Assembly: GCA_949152475.1 (NCBI GenBank)
Contig: OX424560.1
Span: 7,254,001-7,318,000, forward strand
Origin: Terebella lapidaria
Taxonomy: Eukaryota > Annelida > Polychaeta > Terebellida > Terebellidae
Direction of reading: 5' to 3'
Length of the DNA stretch: 64,000 bases
Below are positions 50,389-60,195 of the stretch, one piece after another. The notes below the pieces were generated by a model. That model worked only from the letters and a program-made list of their open reading frames with translations. It was not told the DNA's origin and ran no database searches. A program made the translations under genes and the position numbers. Each line of letters begins with the position of its first letter. Within the stretch, counting starts at the first letter, position 1.

Positions 50389-51480
50389 TTCTGAACATAG
50401 CTATAGGGCTGCTAAGTCACGTGCCGTCACGGTGTGATTCCGGTAACAAACAAACATACACATTTTCTATTACCTGAGTAATTGACTTTTACGCGTTTTA
50501 CGAGTTTCACTGGCCCAAGGAGCGCACCTTACTCTGTTAATACTACTCACCCACTGAATGTATACATATTTAATCCGTCTGGCACGTTTTTAATCTTCAT
50601 TGAATTTAGAAGAAATAGTAAACTGCGCTACATGGGCCGTTTTACTCGCAATAAACAAAACATGTATATTTGTTTGTCACCAGAATCACACCGTGACGGC
50701 ACGTGACTCCCCAGCCCTATAGATTTGATAAAAACATCCTTTAATATCAACCCGTTTTAGTGATGACGAAATGATCTCCGAATTTGAAATATATATCTTT
50801 CTTTATCAGCCAGAAATTCAACAAAAACATTAAATAAATTAGGAGCTACGTTAATCATGTTAATCTAAGACACTCATGTTTTCGCCCAGGGAATTCGGTC
50901 AATCGGATATTTCATGTGTTCCCATAGGTTGGGACAGTCACATGGCGGTGTGATTCTGGGGATACACAAACATACATCCTTTGTTTCATGCGAGCAAATC
51001 AATTCTGGTCGAGACGAGAGTACCTCGAATGTAATATTTTGAACAAAAATTGTATATTTATTTGTCCCCAAAATCACGCTGAAAACAGAGATGGACCTCA
51101 TGTTACCACACACTAGGAGTCGCCCCTCTTCTCCAGTGTTTTACCAGACGATGACAACGGTTTGTTTACGAATGCTCGTCTTTGTGCCAGCAGCTCAAAA
51201 CCGATATTGTGTCCTCTACGAAATGTCAATATATTTTCTCAGGTCTCTCCCTCAATGTACTGTAACTCACATATCGATTGAATGTATATTACACTGTATA
51301 TTCACGCAGGATAGAGTCTGTAGGATAGAGTCAAAGCAAATGCATTATTTGTGAGTTCTCAACATAATTGTTTACATAAATGTATGTTATAAATACAATG
51401 TACAGAAAGTTTATCATCAAAAATAGTCCCATGCAGTCGAATGTCCTTTATATGAAAAAAAATGATGTGAACTATGTAAG
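50389..51480. repeat. Left arm of a second inverted repeat (interrupted by a MITE)
   Basis: Read backwards it matches 57012-55325. Anchors: CTGAACATA / TATGTTCAG, AACCCGTTTTAG / CTAAAACGGGTT, ACCAGACG...CAACGGTTT and the inverse at 56480-56500, ACATATCGATTGAA / inverse at about 56412, and ATGTACAGAAAGTTTATCATC / inverse at about 55405. A 310-bp MITE sits in this arm only. Confidence 0.75.
50407..50716. mobile_element. 310-bp MITE with ~60-bp TIRs and CTATAG target duplication
   Basis: TIR GGCTGCTAAGTCACGTGCCG...GTGTGATTC on the left, GGCTGGGGAGTCACGTGCCG inverted on the right. The palindromic CTATAG occurs on both sides (50401-50406, 50717-50722). The opposite arm (56990-57010) has one CTATAG and no insertion, confirming the ends. 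Confidence 0.82.
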
Positions 51481-51531
51481 GGATATTCGGTGAAGTGGAG
51501 CGCCTCTTCGAAATAATGTACGAGGCCGAAG

Positions 51532-53310
51532 GTGTGTGTGTGCATCACGGAATTTGAAGTTTATAAAATATTGTCTCACTTAGATATATCAAAAGCGACT
51601 GGACCTGATGAAATTGGCAACTTGATACTGAAGGAAATAGCGTCTCCAATTTCAAAACCTTTATGTCGCCTATTCAATAAATGTCTGATGAATGGCATTT
51701 TCCCTGATATTTGGAAAACTGCCCAAGTTATAGTCCTCCAAAAAAAAGGTGACATGGGCAAATGTGAAAATTATAGACCCATTTCGTTATTGCCTTGTTT
51801 ATCTAAGGTATATGAAAAACTAGTGTATAATTATGTATATAGTTACTTGAATAGATATAATTTACTCTCTAGGCAACAATCAGGTTTTCGTGCAAATGAC
51901 TCAACTGTCAAACAATTAGTATCAATTTGTCATAAAATTTACTCCCATTTGGACAATGGAGACGAAATCCTTTCAGTATTTTTAGATTTTCGAAAAGCTT
52001 TTGATAAAGTATGGCATCGTGGCTTAATCTGGAAACTAGAACACATTGGTATCAGAGGTTGCCTACTTTCGTGGTTTCAGTCATATCTAACAAACATACA
52101 GCAGTATGTATCAATAGATGGTAAAAAATCTGTATCCAAGTCAATTCATTCTGGTGTTCCTCAAGGCAGTGTGTTAGGCCCTCTGCTCTTTTTAATTTTT
52201 ATAAATGACATTTGCGAAGATATTGCTTCTACAATACAACTTTATGCCGATGATACTTCTTTGTTCACACCTGTTAAAAAGGGGAACATGATAAATGCAG
52301 TGAATCAAATTAATGGTGATCTTGAAAAAATTGACATGTGGTGCAATAAATGGTTGATGCAACTGAATAAAGAAAAAAGTTTGGCACTTTTTATTTCACG
52401 CAAGTCCTGCCCTACTGCAGTTCTGCCAATTTCGATAGGGGGTTCAATTCTGTCTTATACTAAGACACATAAACATCTGGGCGTTGTATTAAATTCAAAA
52501 TTCAGTTGGTCTGATCATATAGAATCAATAATAACGAAGTCAACTAAGAGAGTCACAAGGCAATCTGACAATATCCCACAATATAATTTTAGGACTGAAT
52601 ACTTCAAAAACTCTACTTTGTGTTCGTGCATTAATTTGTGGAACAGTCTTGACTCAAACTACAAATCAGTGACTGAGTTTATAACCCTTCAAGTGTGAAA
52701 TTGAAAAGCTATATGACGTACCTAAGAACAAACTTCATCATCTAGGTAACAGACAAGTACAAATCATTACCGCACAACTACGTCTTGGTTTTTCCAATCT
52801 AAATTACGATTTATTCAACAAATTCTGTATTGATGAACCTGCTTGTGCATGTAATAAATCTAATGAAAGTTGCTATCACTATCTATTTGAATATGAACTA
52901 TTTGAGGCTGAACGGCATATCTTATTTGACACACTCTATGATATTTTAGCCAAATATGATATCGAAATTACCACAGACATCCTGCTGTCGGGTTCTGAAA
53001 AATTACCACAAGATGTGAACAGGTCACTTATATATTCTGTTCATAACTTCGTCATAATTTCAAAGCGCTTTACTTAATTGTATATTGCCAGTTTCGCTCA
53101 TAGAATAATGCTGCAGATACTTTTGTTTAACTTAGCATGTGGATGAGTGTGTGCGTGTGCCAGTGTGTATGCGTGCGTGATGAATGTGTGAATGTAATAA
53201 AAAAATATTCTTGCTCGAAGCTGTTGTTAATATTGGGAAAGATGTATGTTAGCCATTAGGCTATTTGTCAATCCCTCTAATAAATATATGTTTACAAAAA
53301 AAAAAACACT
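51532..53310 (+). pseudogene. Jockey-like LINE, 5'-truncated with internal deletion
   Basis: RT with SKATGPDEIGN, YRPISLLPCLSKVYEKLVYN, FRKAFDKVWH, SGVPQGSVLGPLLFLIFIND and YADDTSLF. After SDHIESIITKSTKRVTRQ the thumb is deleted and the frame jumps to the C-terminal domain (NFRTEYFKNSTLCSC...). A frame change near 52695 then gives AQLRLGFSNLNYDLF with CACNKSNESCYH...LFE, the Cys/His end of Jockey-type ORF2, stopping near 53075. A poly-A tract follows at about 53298. Endonuclease missing. Confidence 0.85.
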
Positions 53311-53330
53311 ATTGGCATTGTGTGCACCGT

Positions 53331-53907
53331 ATTGACGCGCATATAAGGACATGTCCTCATATATGAGCACTTCGTTATATCCGGACATAAGAACATTGAC
53401 TTATATGTGAACTTGTTAGAAATTGCCTGTAAAACATCTGACCCACATATGAGGACATTTTGCATGTCGATGATTATAAGTTATAAGATTATAAGTTATA
53501 AGATTATAAGAAAAATGACGCAACTGGAACACGTGTAGCACGTACCACTACGTATACCATGTTCAGCATATTAATCTCGAATATTCTTGTCTTGAAATTT
53601 AATTGTATTGTATTTAATTGTATTCATGTCGAATTCATGTCGAATGTAGGTGTTATAGACCCACAGGGAATTGTGTGTCACACAAAGGGACAAAATTAAT
53701 TGTGCCAATAATTTAATTAGGCCCTAATTCTTCAGTTTATAGTAGTGCATATAGTGTCCTTATATATGAATAAACGGGATGTTTTTATGATATGAATAAA
53801 TGGCCATGTCCTTATAAGTGAACATGTTTTGAATTTTCGATATGTTGTGAAAATGCACAAATCCACATTTAAGAACCTGTCATTATTTGCGCTTCAATGC
53901 GTAGCTA
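53331..53907. mobile_element. MITE with imperfect TIRs
   Basis: ATTGACGCGCATATAAGGAC (53331) pairs with the inverse ATTGAAGCGCAAATAATGAC ending about 53905. The interior is rich in palindromic CATATATGAGGACAT-type words and a (GATTATAAGTTATAA)n run at 53470-53508. Non-coding. Confidence 0.5.
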
Positions 53908-53960
53908 TAGAGGCGTTTCCACAAGCGTCTTGTTGCTCTAGGGCTGCAGATGTTCCTGAA

Positions 53961-54195
53961 GTGAGGTGATAATTATAGATGGGGTGGAAATTGTAAACAC
54001 GGTGAATATTGTGAGGTGATAATTATAGATGGGGTGGATATTTTAAACTCGGTGAATATTGTGAGGTGATAATTATAGACGGGATGGAATTATGAAAGCG
54101 GTGATAATTCTGAGGTGGTAATTATAGATGGGGTGGATATTATAAACTCGGTGAATATTGTGAGGTGATAATTATAGACGGGGTGAGAAATGCAC
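53961..54195. repeat. 50-bp minisatellite, ~4.7 units
   Basis: GTGAGGTGATAATTATAGAT begins at 53961, 54011, 54061, about 54110 and 54160. The units differ by a few substitutions. Confidence 0.92.
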
Positions 54196-54638
54196 GAAGA
54201 TAATTGGCGGTAATGAGCCACCGTAGTAATGTGCCACCGTAAAAAACCGATCGGCGTCACACCGCGGATCATTCGTCTCTGCTGAGCGCAACTCTCATCA
54301 CGTAAAATTAACATAAGGTCTAGACCTGGAGCTCAGACGCGCTGACTGGATCGATCGACCAGTTTCGGTTTGTGCGTGGGAAGCGTGCCAAATTGACAGG
54401 TATGGGGCACAGCAGCAGGCAGCTACATCTGGAAACCCGGAAAACGTTTCTGCATATAGGCATTATAAGATCATCTATTGTGAACGCTATCAGTGTTCCG
54501 TTGTGAACGTTCGCGATATTTGTCATTGGTGTTTAAAGATATTCTGACTCAATGAGATTTCGAAGCGAAGGCATGCAGCCTTGAACTGATGTGCAGTTGT
54601 GTGCACGCTCGTCTCAAGCGCTCAATTCAGCAGTTGAA
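54196..54638 (+). promoter_or_regulatory. Possible promoter / 5' UTR region of TRPM copy C
   Basis: A comparatively GC-rich, non-repetitive stretch directly upstream of a candidate start codon. There is no canonical TATA box. It is the only unique-looking upstream block between the palindrome axis and the first C exon. Purely inferential. Confidence 0.25.
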
Positions 54639-54659
54639 ATGGCAACGGAATTCCGCGAG
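54639..54659 (+). CDS. Candidate first coding exon of TRPM copy C
   Basis: ATG followed by six codons (MATEFRE) and a good donor GAG|GTAATA, in phase 0. It can join in frame to the phase-0 exon at 57392 (GSRVTV). It would give a TRPM protein without any SLOG domain. No B counterpart was found, and 7-codon exons arise by chance, so confidence is low. Confidence 0.27.
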
Positions 54660-55320
54660 GTAATATAACAATTTAAATGCTGCAATGATCTTTAGAAATT
54701 AATAAATTTGACCATTATCATAGATACCTGAAAAAGTAAATGACACGATGGGAAACATTCGAGTTCCCGAGCAGAGTCACTCATTTTTCTATTCTATGAT
54801 GGATGCACAAATATGAAACGCTCAGTATTTTCTTTATAAATTTCTCACGATGAATTCAATAATGAAAACGTCAGTATTACAAGAATGATCATTCATAAAT
54901 AAGGCGTATTCATATACGGAATGTAATATGGGATAATTGTAGTAATTTATGAACAGTAATATGAATAAAATAGTTTTGGGGAAAAAATATTATCAGGACA
55001 TTTTAAACAACTTGAACGAGAAGTTTGTTCTTCAGTGAATGATAATTTATAAAGGAAATAAACGCACTAAATGTGAATTAAAAATTAATAATCACAAAGA
55101 TATGGTGTTAACCCTAAGATGAAAGTATCAACCTATTACCAGCAATATAATTTTATATTGATTGTGACAATGACAAACCTAAAATTTTGGGGATACAAAA
55201 CGAAATCCGACCAAATATTTACACCTTATACACTCACGTCATCCGAAACAAAAATCGGATGTTTAAAAAATTATAGATGTTTCTACCGTGCATTTATTGT
55301 ACATGTACATTATAAGTTGA
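54660..55320. other. AT-rich non-coding spacer
   Basis: No feature recognised between the candidate start exon and the right inverted-repeat arm. Confidence 0.5.
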
Positions 55321-55449
55321 ACTCGACATGACCATAGATACTTCACATCATTCATTCATATTGAGGACATTAAACTGCATCAGACTACTAGTATTTTCGA
55401 TGATAAACTTTCTGTACATTATATTATAACATGTATTTGTATAAAAAAA

Positions 55450-56395
55450 ACCACACACACACCAAAAGGACACAATGTGAAATATTTACAATGATAACAT
55501 GTATTAGGGTTTTGCATATATTTTATATGATAGTAACTAAACAGAACATATATATCTAGACATTAAATATTGCTTCAATCTTCGTTTGAAAGTGGAGGAT
55601 GAGTTACTACTTTTAATATCTCCTGGGAGTACATGCCACAGTTTGTTACAATAATTATTCAGCAACATTTTTCCATAACTAGATTGATGCCTAGTTACAG
55701 TAAAGAACACGTTTTGTCTAGTTGTGTATTTAGATATGTTTACATTTGGATTTAATATTTTATCAAATACAGTAGGGAGTTTTCCTCTCGTGTAATTATG
55801 TAAAAAAACATACAATTTAAACAAATGAATTTCGTTAATTTTAAGCAAATCACCATTTTTGTACAAATCATCAGTTGGGTATCGTTTAGGTTTATTAAGT
55901 ACAATTTTGAGAATCCGATTCTGCATGACTTGAAGAGGCTGAAGAACATTACGACTCGCTTGGCCAAATATATATATACCATAACACAGTCTAGAGTACA
56001 AAAAAGCATAATACATTTGAAGTTCAATGGTTTTAGTGACACGATTTTTTGTTCGATAAAATATACCCACATATTTCAGTAACTTTTTACAAATATTGGC
56101 AATATGTGGTTTCCAAGACATTTTGTCATCAATTACAATACCCAAATAAGATGTAGACTGTGTTTTAGCAATATGTACATTATCAACAAGAATTTGATCT
56201 GTACATTCTTGGCAGATTTTGTTTTTACAATGAAATATATTGTAATTCGTTTTGCCTAAATGCAGAGTTAGTCTATTGATATCAAACCATTGTTTCATTT
56301 TGAATATTGTAACTTTTACATCTTTCACAAGACTGGAACACGATGAGTTGTGCAAAAATACATTTGTGTCATCGGCAAATATATTTTTGCACAAC
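55450..56395 (-). pseudogene. LINE reverse transcriptase 3' fragment
   Basis: Minus-strand frame starting at the catalytic box FADDTNVFLHNSS, then KMKQWFDINRLTLHLGKTNY, STSYLGIVIDDKMSWKPHIA, NRVTKTIELQMYYAFLYSRL, LQVMQNRILKIVL and a C-terminal KLWHVLPGDIKSS...FKRRLKQYL. Open to 55537, but everything upstream of FADD is lost. The frame continues upstream to 56499 only through host inverted-repeat DNA. Confidence 0.82.
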
Positions 56396-56724
56396 TTTGA
56401 ATATATTATACGTTCAATGGATCGATATGTGGATAACGTTGAGGCTGCTGCCATAATAGCCAACATCCATAAATAAACCGTTGAAAGCGTCTGGTTCAAC
56501 CACTAGAACAGAGAGGGGAATCCCCTCATGTGGTTTCATTACAATCATTGTTCCCGGCGTGATTCTGTGGACAAACAAATATGCAACTTTGCTTTACAAA
56601 ATTGCATTTTTTTTTAAAGCGTTTACATCTCGGCAAGAATTGACTTGCTCGTTTGAAACAATAGATGTCCCACACTATGGGAACATACTGTAGCGTATTG
56701 CTACCAAGTGTGTAAAAATATTTA

Positions 56725-56825
56725 TCTCGTACGTACGACTTATCAAGTCATACGTACGACTTAGTATGTCGTACGTACGACTTATTAAGTCATACGTACG
56801 ACTTATTAACTCGTACGTACTGTGA
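56725..56825. repeat. Palindromic CGTACGACTTA satellite
   Basis: Alternating TCGTACGTACGACTTA and inverse units, five or so, only in the right inverted-repeat arm. Confidence 0.8.
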
Positions 56826-57078
56826 ACCAAATATCATGGGCGAACATGGGTGTCTTAAATGAAATTGACGTAGCTCGGAAGTTATTGAATGTTAAAGTTA
56901 AATTACTGGTTGATAAAGAAATATTTTTTTTTTCAAATTAGGAGATTATTTTCAAAACTAAAACGGGTTGTCATTGAAGGATTTTGTTATCAAATCTATA
57001 GATATGTTCAGAAAGCGTCAAGCGGTTTCGGTCAAGCGCTGTCATCGTGTTGTCAATTTGCCTAGATCCATTTTTACA

Positions 57079-57334
57079 GAAGCGCAGTGCTGCCACATGA
57101 GAAAAAAATTAAGTCGTTTTAACGAGATAATAAGTCATTTTAACGAGATAGTATCTCGTTAAATCGACTCAACTATCTCGTTGAATCGACTTATTATCTC
57201 GTTAAAACGACTTATTATCTAGTTAGAACGACTCAATTATCTCGTTAAATCGACTTATTATGTCAGTGAATCGACTTATCTCGTTAAAACGACTTAATTT
57301 TACTTTTTTCTCATGTGGCAGCACTGCGCTTCCG
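57079..57334. mobile_element. MITE with ~50-bp TIRs and palindromic core
   Basis: GAAGCGCAGTGCTGCCACAT and its inverse at about 57315-57334, with TA on both sides. The core is a run of AACGAGATAATAAGTC / GACTTATTATCTCGTT units in alternating orientation. Tc1/mariner-like by TA target only. Confidence 0.75.
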
Positions 57335-57391
57335 TACATTTTCATTTACCGTCTTGATAATTTTTACTTCACTCTCATACGAACACTACAG

Positions 57392-57482
57392 GGTAGTCGT
57401 GTTACTGTGGCCGGGGCTTCAGAATCCAATACCGTTAACAACTCGGAGTCAGAACAGCAAGCTGGCCCATCAGCCGCAACAG
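57392..57482 (+). CDS. TRPM copy C exon (GSRVTV...)
   Basis: Reads GSRVTVAGASESNTVNNSES then EQQAGPSAAT. Acceptor CACTACAG, donor GTAATA, phase 0 to 1. Six or so substitutions from copy B. Confidence 0.72.
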
Positions 57483-60178
57483 GTAATATGCCAACACACA
57501 AAAATGTTTAATTTATCGCACATTGTGGCCATTACAATTCAACCTAACATCAAGTCATTAAAAGCCTGTACATATAACAGTTTCTAATTTAAACGCCAGC
57601 CATTATATTTTCTTGTTTGAATACACAAAGTACAATGTTTGATTAGTTATGTGTACATAATTTTTATGCCAATATGTCTATCAATCCATATACATATAGC
57701 ACGGGCGCAATATTCGTCGGAAAAAAACGTTACTGGTGATGCCATAGTAGATCGAATGTGTACGTGTGTTTTGTTCCATTGGTGCACCGTTGAATCGAAT
57801 TTCTCGACCAAGATATTGCAGATTCAGATATCAACATATTAATCCCACAGTCACCATGGTCACAGTCACAAAATATTTGATAGACAGGTTTTATGGTGGC
57901 CAAATTGTTTCCCATTGACAAAATGTATCCCCGCTCACTTTACAGATAAATGAAATGAACAAAGTACCAAATTCCTTCCCCAGACTTACTTCTCCACAAA
58001 ATATGGATGGGGCTATACCGTATATTGGCGCTTTTGGGCACATGCGCCCATAAGTAAAAGTGCGCCTAGTCCCGAATATAAGCACATGCGCTTATAAGCG
58101 AGACACATAAATTTATCGAGTGCAAAATTAGTGACCAAAAATACTACACAATGAACGGGTAATAATATTACCCGGTTCTTATTTATGGCGCTTTATCAAC
58201 GTTACACACATCAAAGCGCTTGTGTCATTAGTAGGCCTACATGTGTGCACGTTTATCGCCATATCCTTCCCTGTAATGCTGTTGAGCATTAATGTTGCGT
58301 TATGGTAACCAATCGGTCGGCCTACACAAGCAGAACAGAAAAGTCTGGTCAATACCAAATCGAGTATCATTATTTTCATTTATCATAACTACATAATGAT
58401 CAGTGTATGCCTATATGCCTGCAAAATGTTGTTTAGGTCGATATCTGTAGGCTTACAAGGATGCAAACGTCTCTAAACTGATGTTATGGTAGATATATAA
58501 TCATGTTTGTTGTAACGATAGCTCCACATGTAGATAGCATCTCGCTTAAATAAGCACATGCGCGAAATCCCGAGCATAACCACAAGCGCTTATAACTGAG
58601 ACACGAAAAAAGGTTTCTACGTCACCCAAAAAGCGGTTTTCCACTCATGAGCGCATGCGCCTAAAAGCACAAAAATATGGTAGTGAACTAATCAAACGAC
58701 CATGATAGTCAATGATAAACAAACTACTTGGAAAAACGTAACCATGGTAACGTATCGTCCTACCATGTTCGGAATATTCCAGTGTGTGAAGGTCAAGAAG
58801 TTCAGCGACTGTCGAACATGCGTTCGGCGATTTCCAGGAAAAATTTTGAAGATGCAAAGAAAATACTTTCTGAATCCAGTCAACAGGTACTTACTTATAA
58901 GTTCAAAATAACCAACTAGCGCAGTGACCAATGCCAATATGCACACGTTTCATTAAATATATATCCAATAGGGCAAACTCGTTGGAAATGTCATTCGCGA
59001 GGTGATTGGAAACGGTCTTTCCGAGTTTGTGAGTTTGTTTCAAGAGAAAGGCATCTTCGTCACGAGAGAATTCCGGGAATGCACCCAACTGAAATGTCTA
59101 TGCAGAAACAATGAGGTGATATTGGCCAGCTCTAAATCAAAATCAAATTGTTTTCCGTTTTGGCTACTTGTCGTGTGTTTGTGAGAAATGACTGAGCAAA
59201 AGAACATCGAGAACATTTTACGTAATTATTATGTAAAGGTATTGTAGTAGGTCTTCTGGCAGACTAACAAAGTTTTTGATCTATAAGCATATCTTTTTGA
59301 CTCTGCAGATATTTTCTGACAATCGATACAAATTCAAAACCGACCAAGCAAAGGTATGTCAGGTGGTCAGAGGTTCTCTGATTCGCTCCAGCTCCAAAAA
59401 CATCTGAAGTAATATGAAATGATAAGTTGAATGTTATATCATGTTTTTGTCAATGATACTAGTACATAGAATATATTCTGTATACTCTGTATACTTGACA
59501 GGAGAAATATGTTAAGATGGAAAGAATGTCTCTTCAAACCCTTCAAAAATCAGGAAAACCTGACAAATCGGACACAATAGGTGAATATACATATTACCAT
59601 CCGACATACTAGGTGTGTAGCTATAGTGTTTTTACTCATTATGTGAAGATATTTGTGGCATTATATTAGTAGCATTTCTGTTATTTATTTTATACCAGCA
59701 CGAAATTCTGTTCATCTCAAACAGTTATTTGTGAATAAGATATTTACATGCATATATGTGCACTTCAAGCATTCCGAGAACTCTTCATATACGCTGTGGT
59801 TTTGCGCAAGAAGGACATCGCTTTTATATTCTGGAAAGAGGCCGAAGTACGTATTCCATGTCATAACGTAAATCATTTTCTTGCCAAAATGTAATATGTG
59901 GGAGCACACTTGTACATAGATATGTCCGGCAATAAAATATATACATGATACTGACGTAAATTATAATTGGTTATGTAATTAGAAAATTGTTACTCGTCAA
60001 CATCGTCACTGAATTATTCAACGTACATGTATTAATTTGGCATTTTATTGAGTGAACACCCGTGCATCTTCTGTCAGGAAAGCTTAGGATTGGCTGTACT
60101 AGCACAGCATATACTGAAACAAATGAGGCGCCAGAAGAAAAATTCGCAGAAGAAGAAGGATTTCGACAGTGAAATCGA
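57392..60178 (+). CDS. TRPM-type cation channel, copy C (N-terminal exons; 3' part not in window)
   Basis: Exons 57392-57482, 58783-58886, 58972-59115, 59309-59353, 59502-59580, 59770-59846, 60078-60178, joining in phase and matching copy B exon for exon (91, 104, 144, 45, 79 versus 85, 77, 101 bp). It encodes an acidic N-terminus, then the helical cytosolic region (SEFVSLFQEKGIFV; RELFIYAVVLRKKDIAFIFW; ESLGLAVLAQHIL). After 60178 come a foldback-family repeat and a Penelope-like element; the next channel exon is not seen before 64000. Either the intron is long, as in copy A (3.3 kb), or the gene is truncated. A possible start exon is at 54639. Confidence 0.82.
58030..58680. mobile_element. 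GCGCATGCGC-type TIR element, copy C orthologue
   Basis: The inverse of the 42300-43075 element in the same intron of copy B, and therefore inserted before the duplication. Motifs include ATAAGCACATGCGCTTATAA and AAAAGCGGTTTTCC. Confidence 0.6.
58783..58886 (+). CDS. TRPM copy C exon: VQRLSNMRSAISRKNFEDAK
   Basis: 104 bp; acceptor ATATTCCAG, donor GTACTT. Equivalent to 42100-42203 in B. Confidence 0.85.
58972..59115 (+). CDS. TRPM copy C exon: SEFVSLFQEKG segment
   Basis: 144 bp, phase 0/0. Reads GKLVGNVIREVIGNGLSEFV, then SLFQEKGIFVTREFRECTQL and KCLCRNNE. Acceptor TCCAATAG, donor GTGATA. Confidence 0.87.
59309..59353 (+). CDS. TRPM copy C 45-bp exon
   Basis: IFSDNRYKFKTDQAK, phase 0/0; acceptor CTCTGCAG, donor GTATGT. 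Confidence 0.82.
59502..59580 (+). CDS. TRPM copy C exon: hydrophilic linker
   Basis: 79 bp, ending in phase 1. Reads EKYVKMERMSLQTLQKSGKP then DKSDTI. Two codons shorter than B. Confidence 0.75.
59770..59846 (+). CDS. TRPM copy C exon: RELFIYAVVLRKKDIAFIFW
   Basis: 77 bp; acceptor CACTTCAAG, donor GTACGT. The same structure as 38932-39008 in B. Confidence 0.87.
60078..60178 (+). CDS. TRPM copy C exon: ESLGLAVLAQHILKQ
   Basis: 101 bp, phase 0 to 2; acceptor CTTCTGTCAG, donor GTACGA. The last channel exon seen for copy C. Confidence 0.88.
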
Positions 60179-60195
60179 GTACGATCTACCATTAT

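Larger units (their letters stand above)
55325..57012. repeat. Right arm of the second inverted repeat (interrupted by a LINE and a satellite)
   Basis: Inverse of 50389-51480. Two sequences absent from the left arm interrupt it: a minus-strand LINE (about 55450-56395) and a palindromic CGTACGACTTATTAAGTCGTACG-like array at 56725-56825. Confidence 0.75.
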
